8,451 bases of DNA from Desulfobacterales bacterium (GTDB lineage Bacteria > Desulfobacterota > Desulfobacteria > Desulfobacterales > C00003060), in NCBI GenBank assembly GCA_030616425.1, contig JAUWXJ010000097.1, forward strand, positions 1 to 8,451, read 5' to 3'. Every line of letters begins with the position of its first letter. Position 1 is the stretch's first letter. Under the pieces are notes generated by a model, which searched no databases, was not told the DNA's origin, and saw only the letters and a program-made list of their open reading frames with translations. The translations under genes were made by a program, and so were the position numbers. This document shows, piece after piece, positions 1 to 5,865 of the stretch.

Positions 1-210
1 CTCATCTTCCTGAACGTCGATGATCTCTCGTTCCACCTCCAGGGGACTTGCTCCCTGCCACATGGTTTCCACCGAAATCTCCGGCATGTCCACGTTAGGG
101 GTTAGCTGAATGGGAATCCTGAAGAGTGAGATAAGACCAAAGAGGACCAACAGAATAACCCCAACAGTCACGGTCACAGGCTTCTTTATGGCGATATCAA
201 CGAGTTTCAT
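1..210 (-). CDS. RND-family efflux transporter, N-terminal part (truncated by window edge)
   Basis: This is the inner-membrane pump of a tripartite RND exporter, which couples proton entry to drug, metal or metabolite export. Only the first 70 residues are in the window. They read MKLVDIAIKKPVTVTVGVIL at the start, with a cytoplasmic amphipathic N-terminus, a first membrane helix at about residues 13-31 and then the typical motif RIPIQLTPNVDMPEISVET. This segment is characteristic of AcrB/HAE1-type pumps, where the first helix leads into the porter domain. The next family block begins with GASPLEVEREI at 53-63. The gene lies 107 bp downstream of the adaptor gene on the same strand, the usual adaptor-then-pump order. 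No good Shine-Dalgarno sequence precedes the ATG, so initiation may be weak or coupled. Family identity is sure; substrate cannot be judged from this fragment. Confidence 0.93.
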   Translation of the reverse strand, partial: MKLVDIAIKKPVTVTVGVILLVLFGLISLFRIPIQLTPNVDMPEISVETMWQGASPLEVEREIIDVQEDE

Positions 211-280
211 GTTAACTGGTCATTCGTAATTGGGTGCTGGTATTGCGTGTTCAGGGTTTGCCCATTTCATTATCTTTTAT

Positions 281-308
281 TCCGCGCTCCCCACTCCGCG
301 TTCCGAAA
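281..308. repeat. Degenerate heptamer tandem repeat (4 units)
   Basis: Four consecutive 7-bp units each begin with TCC: TCCGCGC, TCCCCAC, TCCGCGT and TCCGAAA. They fill part of the 107-bp spacer between the adaptor and the RND transporter genes. Similar period-7 strings occur at 1447-1467 and 1534-1561. They recall the short heptanucleotide tandem repeats described in cyanobacterial intergenic DNA, but relatedness is not claimed. Confidence 0.5.
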
Positions 309-317
309 TACTTTAAC

Positions 318-1418
318 TCACTCCAATATCTCCACCGGCTGTCCTGGCTGCAGGCGCTCGTTGCCGCGGATGACGACTTGATCCCCTGGCTTGAGGGGCC
401 CCTCAATAGCGACATTGCCGTCGTAATAGCCAATGACTCGGACAGTCACGGGTTGGGCCACGCTGCTGGCCACAACAAAGACTAGACGGTTGGTTCCGGC
501 TGCCACTATGGCATCCTTTGGCACCAAGAGAACATTCTTTTGGGTTCCGAGGTCGAAGGTCACCCTCGCTTCCATACCGCTCTTGACCTTCAATCCTGGG
601 TTGACTAGACTGACCCGCACCGGGAAAGTACGGGCATTGGGGTCTCCTTCGGGAAGGATGCCAGAAATCTTACCAAAGAATGCCTCATTCGATATACTTG
701 CCACCAGGACCCGGACTCGGTCTTTCGAAATAAGCTTTACAGCATATCGTTCGGGGACGTCCACGGTAATTCTCATACGTCCCAGATCAACAAGAGTAAC
801 CACCGGTCCACCGACCGGGAGCCACTCCCCTACCTGGGTATGCTCTTTGGCAACAAAACCTGAAAAGGGAGCAACCACAGTCTTGTTCTGGATGTCGTCC
901 TCAAGCCGCTCGATCTCAGCATCATTACGCAGCAGTTCCTGTTTCAGGGATTGATATTGGTACAAGGCCTCATCATATTTTCTAGCAGCAATGCTGTCTG
1001 TATCCTTGAGCTTGGTGTACCGGCCGAGTTCTTTTTCAGCAAAGAGCAGACCCTCGTGAACCTTCCCCCTGGCAGCGACCGCTCCCTTCAGGCGCAGTAC
1101 AAGATCGGTCGATCTGAGCCTCACAAGGACCTTTCCTTTCTTAACAAAGTCACCCTCGCGGACCGGAAACTCCTCCACCAAACCAGAGACCTCTGCGGCA
1201 ACCATGCTGCGGGCAATCGCCTCGGTGGTTCCAACCAACGTTATCTGCTCTGAAACCTGCTCTTCAATGACTGAGGCAACCCGCACTGGGGCTGGTGGTG
1301 GTCCCTTTGGTTTATTACCTCCATCTTCGGCATGCAAAATAGAGATTACTATCCAAAGGATACTTGAGGCAACCAAAGTGCCGCAGACAATGAAGCTTCT
1401 GTGATGCCTTCGCTGCAT
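318..1418 (-). CDS. RND efflux pump periplasmic adaptor subunit (HlyD/AcrA-like membrane fusion protein)
   Basis: This 366-residue protein should bridge the inner-membrane RND pump and an outer-membrane channel. It has a short basic N-terminus and one hydrophobic signal-anchor at about residues 9-29, with no lipobox cysteine at its end. The first lipoyl-like half follows at 72-105 (MVAAEVSGLVEEFPVREGDF). Next come a helical hairpin at about 106-178, rich in charged residues and leucine, and the second lipoyl half at 180-212 (VVAPFSGFVAKEHTQVGEW). The beta-barrel covers about 215-290 and the membrane-proximal domain 296-366 (VPKDAIV...VVIRGNERLQPGQPVEIL). The length is typical of the family. 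The ATG has a good ribosome site: GAGAGG ends 4 bases upstream. The partner transporter begins 107 bp downstream. No regulator gene or outer-membrane channel gene is visible, so the substrate and control remain open. Confidence 0.95.
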   Translation of the reverse strand: MQRRHHRSFIVCGTLVASSILWIVISILHAEDGGNKPKGPPPAPVRVASVIEEQVSEQITLVGTTEAIARSMVAAEVSGLVEEFPVREGDFVKKGKVLVRLRSTDLVLRLKGAVAARGKVHEGLLFAEKELGRYTKLKDTDSIAARKYDEALYQYQSLKQELLRNDAEIERLEDDIQNKTVVAPFSGFVAKEHTQVGEWLPVGGPVVTLVDLGRMRITVDVPERYAVKLISKDRVRVLVASISNEAFFGKISGILPEGDPNARTFPVRVSLVNPGLKVKSGMEARVTFDLGTQKNVLLVPKDAIVAAGTNRLVFVVASSVAQPVTVRVIGYYDGNVAIEGPLKPGDQVVIRGNERLQPGQPVEILE

Positions 1419-1446
1419 GAACCCTCTCTTCCAACTGCTGATTACC

Positions 1447-1467
1447 GGCTATTGATGATTGGCGATT
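1447..1467. repeat. Degenerate heptamer tandem repeat (3 units)
   Basis: Three 7-bp units GGCTATT, GATGATT and GGCGATT lie back to back upstream of the adaptor gene. Read on the minus strand they are AATCGCC, AATCATC and AATAGCC, close in style to the units at 1534-1561. Confidence 0.45.
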
Positions 1468-1478
1468 GAGCCTTTCAA

Positions 1479-1505
1479 CAGCCAATAGTCACAGTTTATT
1501 GGCTG
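1479..1505. repeat. 9-bp perfect inverted repeat (hairpin) upstream of the adaptor gene
   Basis: CAGCCAATA at 1479-1487 is the exact reverse complement of TATTGGCTG at 1497-1505, with a 9-base loop. No run of T follows on either strand, so it is not a standard intrinsic terminator. It lies 61 bp upstream of the adaptor start and could be an operator, a leader hairpin or a remnant repeat. Confidence 0.5.
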
Positions 1506-1533
1506 CTAGCTTACCTATGTTAGCTTCTCGTTT

Positions 1534-1561
1534 TTCCACAATCCAAAATCCGCAATCATTA
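1534..1561. repeat. Degenerate heptamer tandem repeat (4 units)
   Basis: Units TTCCACA, ATCCAAA, ATCCGCA and ATCATTA follow each other without gaps. The word ATCCGCAAT formed here recurs at 7478-7486 and 7516-7524, in the other large intergenic region. Confidence 0.45.
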
Positions 1562-1727
1562 GCGGAGCGTACCCACGTATCGGTCCCCCGGAAGAATGAT
1601 ATGTGCCAAAATATCCGGGCATCAATTTCTATCAGACTTTTCAATCTCTATCAACATCCGATTATGCCTTCCCAAAAATGTAAGGATCCCTCAAATGGGG
1701 GGAGGCGTTTGCGGCCGTAATAATGGA

Positions 1728-1756
1728 TTGACATCACCACTAATGTTTAATAAAGT
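1728..1756 (+). promoter_or_regulatory. Candidate sigma-70 promoter for the radical SAM/phosphatase/MBL/SH3 cluster
   Basis: A consensus -35 box TTGACA at 1728-1733 is followed by 17 bases and TAAAGT at 1751-1756, a 4 of 6 match to the -10 consensus. Transcription would begin near 1763, exactly where the left arm of the 16-bp inverted repeat starts, giving a leader of about 150 bases before the ATG at 1911. This is a sequence match only. Confidence 0.45.
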
Positions 1757-1761
1757 TCTAC

Positions 1762-1841
1762 AAGCTGTTTCAAAACCCTTGTTCTCGCCTGGTTGGCCAT
1801 GTTTGCCAAAATGGACTCGTCCAAAGGTTTTGAAACAGCTT
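1762..1841. mobile_element. MITE-like element with perfect 16-bp terminal inverted repeats
   Basis: AAGCTGTTTCAAAACC at 1762-1777 is the exact reverse complement of GGTTTTGAAACAGCTT at 1826-1841, separated by 48 bp. Transcribed from the minus strand, the stem would extend by four more pairs including one G-U. The interior holds two smaller inverted repeats: TTGGC/GCCAA (1793-1797 and 1805-1809) and TGGAC/GTCCA (1812-1816 and 1819-1823). Allowing one extra unpaired base at each end, the element is flanked by TA at 1759-1760 and 1843-1844. That would fit TA target duplication as in the IS630/Tc1-mariner group, but TA is common in such AT-rich DNA. It encodes nothing. It could equally be a large REP-type palindrome or a long leader stem-loop. 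Confidence 0.6.
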
Positions 1842-1845
1842 CTAT

Positions 1846-1877
1846 TATATTATCTATCTACTATATTATCTATCTAC
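1846..1877. repeat. Perfect 16-bp tandem duplication
   Basis: The unit TATATTATCTATCTAC occurs at 1846-1861 and again, unchanged, at 1862-1877. It begins a few bases after the inverted-repeat element and ends 33 bp before the radical SAM start codon. The AT-rich stretch contrasts with the flanking coding DNA. Confidence 0.85.
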
Positions 1878-1910
1878 TCAAACTGGATACCGGCAAATAG
1901 TTCGGAAGCT

Positions 1911-2852
1911 ATGGCTTCCTCAAAACCTGCATATATAGAGACCTCCAAAAAAGGGCTCCTGAAGGAAAAGATAGCCCGGGCTTACGAGATCCTGAAGGCC
2001 TGCACGCTTTGTCCAAGGGGATGCGGCGTGGACCGGCTCTCAGGCGAAAAGGGGTTCTGCCAGACAGGCGAACACGCCATTGTGTCAAGCTACAGCCCCC
2101 ATTTTGGAGAGGAGAGCCCCTTGGTCGGGAGCCACGGCTCGGGCACTATATTCTTCGCCCGCTGCAACCTATTGTGCCTCTTCTGCCAAAACTACGACAT
2201 CAGCCACGAAGGCGAGGGGGTTACCTTCTCTTCTGGAGAGATCGCCAAGGCGATGCTGTTCCTCCAGGATAGGGGTTGTCATAACATCAACTTTGTGACG
2301 CCCTCCCATGTTGTGCCGCAGATCTTAGCTGCTGTTGACAAGGCTGTTGAACTCGGCCTGAGTGTACCACTGGTCTATAATACCGGTGGCTATGACAGGG
2401 CTGAGACCCTGAGCATCCTGGAAGGCGTGTTTGATATCTATATGCCTGACTTCAAGTTCTGGGACCCAAAGGTATCTGAAGAACTCTGCGAGGCCCCAGA
2501 TTATCCTGAAGTGGCACAGGAAGCCCTGAAGGAGATGCACCGTCAGGTAGGAGACCTGGTAATGGATGGGGAGGGGATTGCCCAGAAGGGTCTCTTGATC
2601 CGCCATCTAGTCCTTCCTGAGGGGCTCGCCGGGACAGGGCAGGCCATGCGTTTCTTGGCAAAGGAAATCTCGCCCAACAGCTACGTAAATGTTATGGCAC
2701 AGTATAGACCATGCGGCCGGGCCTCTGAGGTACACGCCCTGAGACGCACCATCACTCAGGAAGAATACCAGGAGGCAATTCAGGCGGCCCACAAAGAGGG
2801 AATAACCCGCCTTGATGAAAGAAAACGGGTCTTTCTGTTTAACTGGATATAA
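1911..2852 (+). CDS. PflX-like radical SAM protein (COG1313 type)
   Basis: This 313-residue cytoplasmic enzyme belongs to the group related to pyruvate formate-lyase activases. The radical SAM cluster motif is C85-x3-C89-x2-C92 (ARCNLLCLFCQNYDIS), which binds the [4Fe-4S] that cleaves S-adenosylmethionine. A second cysteine set lies before it, C31-x2-C34-x3-C38-x11-C50 (CTLCPRGCG...GEKGFC), as in PflX and AmrS-type proteins, probably for another metal or cluster. Other blocks are VTPSHVVPQI (129-138), YNTGGYD (156-162), DIYMPDFKF (175-183) and VMAQYRP (261-267). The activated substrate of this family is not established. I chose ATG 1911 because the upstream open frame to 1596 runs through repeats and reads as noise. 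No ideal ribosome site precedes it. It shares one base with the next gene (TAATG), indicating translational coupling. A glycyl-radical enzyme partner is not visible. Confidence 0.9.
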   Translation: MASSKPAYIETSKKGLLKEKIARAYEILKACTLCPRGCGVDRLSGEKGFCQTGEHAIVSSYSPHFGEESPLVGSHGSGTIFFARCNLLCLFCQNYDISHEGEGVTFSSGEIAKAMLFLQDRGCHNINFVTPSHVVPQILAAVDKAVELGLSVPLVYNTGGYDRAETLSILEGVFDIYMPDFKFWDPKVSEELCEAPDYPEVAQEALKEMHRQVGDLVMDGEGIAQKGLLIRHLVLPEGLAGTGQAMRFLAKEISPNSYVNVMAQYRPCGRASEVHALRRTITQEEYQEAIQAAHKEGITRLDERKRVFLFNWI

Positions 2853-3487
2853 TGGAAAGGATATTCGCCATAGGCGACATACATGGCTGCCTTGACAAGC
2901 TAGTCTTCTTGATGGGGGTTGTCGATGTTGACCTGACAGAAGACACACTCCTGTTCATAGGAGACTATATCGATCGAGGCACTCAATCAAAAGAGGTGAT
3001 AGACTATCTAATTGGCCTGTCCAAGCAGGAAAACCGCGTGATCTTTCTTAAGGGGAATCACGAGTTGATGCTTGAGCATTACTTAGCTGGGATAGACAGG
3101 TTCACCTTTCTGGCCAATGGTGGGCAAGCAACCCTTGATAACTACATGAGGGAGTGTGGCCATGCCGGAGCCAACCCAATACCGAGTACACATCTTAACT
3201 TTTTTGCAAACCTCCGTCTATATTACGAGACAGACGAGTACATCTTTGTCCATGCGGGCCTTAAGGCGAACGTACCCCTTGAAAAACAAGATGAATGGGA
3301 TATGCTCTGGATACGGAATGAATTTATATATTCTGATTTTGATTTTGGAAAGCGTGTGATCTTTGGCCACACACCTTTCCGGGAGCCATTGGTTCTTGAC
3401 AACAAGATTGGCATTGATACAGGTGCCGTCTACGGCAATAAGCTGACCTGTGTGGAGCTGCCAGCTGTAGAGTTTCACAGCGTATAA
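2852..3487 (+). CDS. PPP-family metallophosphoesterase (serine/threonine phosphatase-like)
   Basis: This 211-residue protein has all the two-metal phosphoesterase motifs in order: GDIHG (8-12, D9 and H11), GDYIDRG (37-43, D38), GNHE (68-71, N69 and H70), HAG (134-136) and GHTP (172-175). DTGAVYGNKL at 189-198 is the usual end block. Length and motifs match small bacterial PrpA/PrpB-type protein phosphatases and the related symmetrical Ap4A hydrolases, and the sequence does not separate protein from nucleotide substrates. It has no signal peptide and should act in the cytoplasm. Its ATG overlaps the stop of the radical SAM gene by one base and has no clear ribosome site of its own, so it is probably translated by coupling. 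There is no kinase gene nearby. Confidence 0.92.
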   Translation: MERIFAIGDIHGCLDKLVFLMGVVDVDLTEDTLLFIGDYIDRGTQSKEVIDYLIGLSKQENRVIFLKGNHELMLEHYLAGIDRFTFLANGGQATLDNYMRECGHAGANPIPSTHLNFFANLRLYYETDEYIFVHAGLKANVPLEKQDEWDMLWIRNEFIYSDFDFGKRVIFGHTPFREPLVLDNKIGIDTGAVYGNKLTCVELPAVEFHSV

Positions 3488-3494
3488 AAGGAGG
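3488..3494 (+). promoter_or_regulatory. Strong ribosome binding site that fixes the MBL hydrolase start
   Basis: AAGGAGG directly follows the phosphatase stop codon and lies 8 bases before ATG 3503. An in-frame TTG at 3497 is only 2 bases from it and is therefore too close to be the start. Confidence 0.85.
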
Positions 3495-3502
3495 AGTTGG
3501 TC

Positions 3503-4132
3503 ATGGAAGTACATGATGTGGTCAAGAACATCACCTGGTTGGGACATGACGGGTTTCTCATCAAAGGAGACGGCAAGGCGATCGTCATCGACCCTTTTCA
3601 GGTCAAAGAATGCGAGCCCGCGGATATTATCCTGGTTACTCATGAGCACTATGATCACTGCTCACCAGAGGATATCAAGAAGATCCGGAAAGAGTCTACG
3701 GTGATCGTAACTGAGGCCGACTCCGCCAAGAAGCTTTCCGGAGATGTGCGGGCAGTGCAACCCGGGGACAAGCTGACGGTTTCTGGAATCCCGATTGAGG
3801 CAGTGCCCGCTTACAACAAAAACAAGAATTTTCATCCAGAACAGAATGGCTGGCTCGGATTTATCGTGACAGTGGATGGTGTTAGGATCTATCATGCAGG
3901 TGATACCGATCTGATACCAGAGATGGATTCCTTTAAGACAGATATCGCGCTTCTCCCAGTATCCGGGACCTATGTCATGACGGCTGAGGAGGCAGTAGAG
4001 GCAGCCAAGATGATTAAGCCGAAGATCGCCATTCCAATGCATTACGATGCCATTGTGGGTTCTGCAGACGACGCCCGGCGGTTCTGCGATGCCGTAGCCG
4101 GAACCTGTGAAACGGTTTTACTAAGCTCATGA
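3503..4132 (+). CDS. Metallo-beta-lactamase-fold hydrolase (UlaG/UPF0173-like)
   Basis: This 209-residue cytoplasmic protein has the MBL metal signature THEHYDH at 46-52 (H47, H49, D51, H52). The metal-bridging HAGDTD lies at 131-136 and the late histidine in PMHYD at 178-182 (H180). The N-terminal block ITWLGHDGFLIKGDGKAIVIDPF is typical of the small UlaG/UPF0173 group, which includes L-ascorbate-6-phosphate lactonase and many uncharacterised hydrolases. The substrate cannot be assigned. The start at ATG 3503 is set by an AAGGAGG 8 bases upstream. The stop codon TGA (4130-4132) overlaps the ATG of the SH3 gene and is also the first triplet of a palindromic element, so the last residues might have been altered by insertion of that element. 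Confidence 0.9.
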   Translation: MEVHDVVKNITWLGHDGFLIKGDGKAIVIDPFQVKECEPADIILVTHEHYDHCSPEDIKKIRKESTVIVTEADSAKKLSGDVRAVQPGDKLTVSGIPIEAVPAYNKNKNFHPEQNGWLGFIVTVDGVRIYHAGDTDLIPEMDSFKTDIALLPVSGTYVMTAEEAVEAAKMIKPKIAIPMHYDAIVGSADDARRFCDAVAGTCETVLLSS

Positions 4133-4623
4133 ACTGCAATAGCGAGCGCATTCCCCGTCCCGATTCTATCGGGACTGCAGGGGGCTTCAAAAAGATACTC
4201 TCCTTCACGCTATTGGCGCTCGTGCTGTGCGCTAGCACTGCCAGTGCCAAGCGACTCAGTGTTGCGGTGGACAAGGCGAATGTGCGCTCAGGCCCTGGGA
4301 CAAATAACGAAATTCTGTGGTCTGTTGGAAAGTATTATCCTGTTGACATCATTAAGAAATCTGGAAACTGGTACAAAATCCGTGACTTTGAAGGGGACAT
4401 AGGATGGATCTACCGGACACTCCTTAAGAAGATTCCAGCAGTTATTGTCAAAGGTGATAGAGTCAATGTTCGGGAGGGCTCAGGAACAAGCTTTAAGATC
4501 TTATTTCAGGCCAAAAAAGGGGTCAGCTTCAAACTTTTGAAAAGAAAGAAAAAGTGGCTTAAGGTCAAGCACGCGGACGGGGATGTCGGATGGCTCCATA
4601 AAAACCTCGTATGGGGCTATTAA
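4129..4623 (+). CDS. Exported protein with two bacterial SH3 domains
   Basis: The 164-residue product has a signal peptide with basic KK at 21-22, hydrophobic core at about 23-37 and probable cleavage after ASTASA (residue 40). Two SH3b-type repeats follow. The first is at about 44-100 (KANVRSGPGTNNEILWSV...GDIGWIYRTLL), the second at about 106-162 (DRVNVREGSGTSFKIL...GDVGWLHKNLV). Both carry the NVRxGxGT...GWxxxxL pattern of cell-wall-associated SH3 proteins. The mature part is very rich in lysine. Bacterial SH3 domains often bind peptidoglycan peptides, so an envelope role is likely, but no catalytic domain is present. The ATG overlaps the MBL stop (ATGA). Residues 1-20 are encoded by the palindromic element at 4130-4190. 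No other ATG, GTG or TTG precedes the hydrophobic core, so the element seems to have become the gene's start. Confidence 0.85.
   Translation: MNCNSERIPRPDSIGTAGGFKKILSFTLLALVLCASTASAKRLSVAVDKANVRSGPGTNNEILWSVGKYYPVDIIKKSGNWYKIRDFEGDIGWIYRTLLKKIPAVIVKGDRVNVREGSGTSFKILFQAKKGVSFKLLKRKKKWLKVKHADGDVGWLHKNLVWGY
4130..4190 (+). repeat. Palindromic intergenic element, copy A (61 bp)
   Basis: The element starts with TGAACTGCAATAGCGAGCGC and ends with CTGCAGGGGGCTTCAA. Its core is a hairpin, GTCCCGAT (4157-4164) and ATCGGGAC (4168-4175), with a 3-base loop. A related copy lies on the minus strand at 5866-5916: the first 28 bases match at 25 positions and the last 16 at 15, while the middle differs (17 bases here, 7 there). 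The first triplet is the stop codon of the MBL gene. It resembles REP-type elements in size and structure. Confidence 0.8.
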
Positions 4624-4689
4624 CCCAACACCGCCCTTCACCATATCGCCACCATTTACGACTCCACACCCGGGCAAACATCAAGAAAC

Positions 4690-5319
4690 TCATATCGCAT
4701 AGATCTCATCCAGCCGGCGGTCGTACATCTTTCCGATGCCATATTCTTGCCGCCTCAAGAACTTTTCCTGAGACGGTCCTATGATCTGCATCTCAGTGTG
4801 TTCCTTTTGTACTTCAAGCGCAATCTTCATCTCCTTGGTACACCCTGTACTGAACGTGGCATCCTTGCCGACCCACTCAGGGGGAACCTTGGTCTTCATG
4901 ATTTGGAAGGCCTTTACGATATCATCGTATGACTGGAACCGCCATATGTCGATCAACCCGCTTCGTTGAACAATCTCCCACATGAACATCAAGTCATCAG
5001 CATCCATGCCGGGCTCACCATGCTCTGCGGGGTTGATGATAAAGGTATTCACAGATTGCTCTTTAAGGAACCGGATATGGGTTACCATGATTTTTCTTGC
5101 CATAGCCTCCTTGCCGGGGATAGACCCGATAATGCCGCTGTAAAATATCACTGTCATCCCTTTCTCTTTAGCCGCTTCCATCTGCGAGATTATCTGCTGT
5201 CCCTTCTTTTCCAGGTCCTTGTGTGAGAACTTAATCACGGCAGGGTGTCTGGCCTTGTACCATATTGGGGTTGGCCCCATGGAGATCTTATCGTCAAATT
5301 TCTTCCCTCCCTTTTTCAT
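4690..5319 (-). CDS. Unrecognised 209-residue cytoplasmic protein
   Basis: I do not recognise this family. The protein has no signal peptide and no membrane helix, is rich in charged residues and has a single cysteine (C160, in STGCTKEMK). Predicted strands such as MTVIFYSGIIG (55-65) and VNTFIINPAEHGEPGMDADD (90-109) alternate with helices, suggesting an alpha/beta fold. The stretch GSIPGK at 65-70 looks like a nucleotide loop but lacks P-loop spacing. Other possibly conserved blocks are FMWEIVQRSGLIDIWRFQSY (112-131) and IIGPSQEKFLRRQEYGIGKM (179-198). The start is supported by AAAGAGG, 5 bases upstream, and by its position one base after the TlpA-like stop codon, so it is very probably the last gene of the dacB-tlpA unit. 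It converges with the SH3 gene, 66 bp away, and no terminator hairpin is seen between them. Confidence 0.75.
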   Translation of the reverse strand: MKKGGKKFDDKISMGPTPIWYKARHPAVIKFSHKDLEKKGQQIISQMEAAKEKGMTVIFYSGIIGSIPGKEAMARKIMVTHIRFLKEQSVNTFIINPAEHGEPGMDADDLMFMWEIVQRSGLIDIWRFQSYDDIVKAFQIMKTKVPPEWVGKDATFSTGCTKEMKIALEVQKEHTEMQIIGPSQEKFLRRQEYGIGKMYDRRLDEIYAI

Positions 5320-5320
5320 C

Positions 5321-5836
5321 TTAGCCTCTTTGTTTCAGGAGCTTCTTTACAGATTCATCTATTACATGACTCGGCTGCAACCCAACGAAATAACTGCTGA
5401 TTCTGCCATTGCGGTCTATGAAAAAGGTTGTCGGAATCCCCTTGATCCCACCATAATCGAGAGCCACCTTCCTGGTTCCCAGCACGATTGGGTAAGTGAT
5501 CCTGTATTGCCGAACAAATGGCTTCAAAACAGCTTCACCTTCCTGATCGAGCGACACACCGATGATCTCAAGCCCCTTATCTCTGAATCTTTCATAAAGC
5601 CGGACAAGCTCGGGAATCTCTCGGCGGCAAGGACTACACCAGGTAGCAAAGAAGTTTAAGACCACAACCTTACCCCTAAGGTCGGACAGGCGAAGGATAT
5701 TTCCATTTAGATCCTTGAGCGCGAAATCGGGAGCAGCGCGGGAGGCAGATTCACTCTGGTCTCCCTGTCCGCCACACTCACAAATCAAAATGATTACAAG
5801 AGCACTTACAAGCAAGGACCTAGCGAAATACTTCAT
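5321..5836 (-). CDS. TlpA/ResA-like periplasmic thiol-disulfide oxidoreductase
   Basis: This 171-residue protein has an N-terminal signal or anchor segment (basic start, hydrophobic residues about 7-18) and a thioredoxin-fold domain from about residue 35. The active site is W66-C67-S-P-C70 in NFFATWCSPCRREIPEL, and the cis-proline loop is GIPTTFFID at 133-141 (P135). APDFALKDLNGNILRLSDLR at 35-54 is the typical AhpC/TSA-TlpA start. Such proteins reduce disulfides in the periplasm, for example during cytochrome c maturation. Cysteines at 19 and 21 end the hydrophobic segment, but neither sits in a normal lipobox. I start at ATG 5836 because AAGAGG lies 8 bases upstream; a longer frame from TTG 5917 would translate the palindromic element. 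It follows the PBP4-like gene by 77 bp and ends one base before the next gene. Confidence 0.93.
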   Translation of the reverse strand: MKYFARSLLVSALVIILICECGGQGDQSESASRAAPDFALKDLNGNILRLSDLRGKVVVLNFFATWCSPCRREIPELVRLYERFRDKGLEIIGVSLDQEGEAVLKPFVRQYRITYPIVLGTRKVALDYGGIKGIPTTFFIDRNGRISSYFVGLQPSHVIDESVKKLLKQRG

Positions 5837-5865
5837 GATTGCTGCCTCTTGATGCATTGTAACAA

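Larger units (their letters stand above)
1419..1910. other. Gene-poor divergent intergenic region (492 bp)
   Basis: This spacer separates the minus-strand efflux genes from the plus-strand four-gene cluster. I see no convincing gene in it. A plus-strand reading frame extends from the radical SAM gene back to 1596, but its translation is not protein-like and crosses repeats. The region holds heptamer repeats (1447-1467, 1534-1561), a 9-bp hairpin (1479-1505), a plausible plus-strand promoter (1728-1756), an 80-bp element with perfect terminal inverted repeats (1762-1841) and a 16-bp tandem duplication (1846-1877). Nothing clear is seen in about 1562-1727 apart from short chance palindromes. 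Confidence 0.7.

Noticed and set aside
433..954. Plus-strand reading frames opposite the adaptor gene and other long antisense frames
   Set aside because: They are complementary-strand shadows of well-supported genes and their translations look like no protein family.
1596..1910. N-terminal extension of the PflX-like radical SAM gene by 105 codons
   Set aside because: The frame is open, but the translation is unlike any family member, crosses the inverted-repeat element and the tandem duplication, and lies over a plausible promoter. Family members start close to the ATG at 1911.
4624..4689. Bidirectional terminator between the converging SH3 and unknown genes
   Set aside because: No stem-loop with a T-run could be found on either strand in this 66-bp gap.
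5123..5149. P-loop nucleotide-binding motif in the unknown protein (GIIGSIPGKE)
   Set aside because: The spacing does not fit GxxxxGK[ST], and the residue after lysine is glutamate.
5774..5782. Lipoprotein attachment site in the TlpA-like protein
   Set aside because: Cysteines 19 and 21 follow a hydrophobic stretch, but the preceding residues (Ile and Glu at -1) do not fit a lipobox. A plain signal anchor is as likely.
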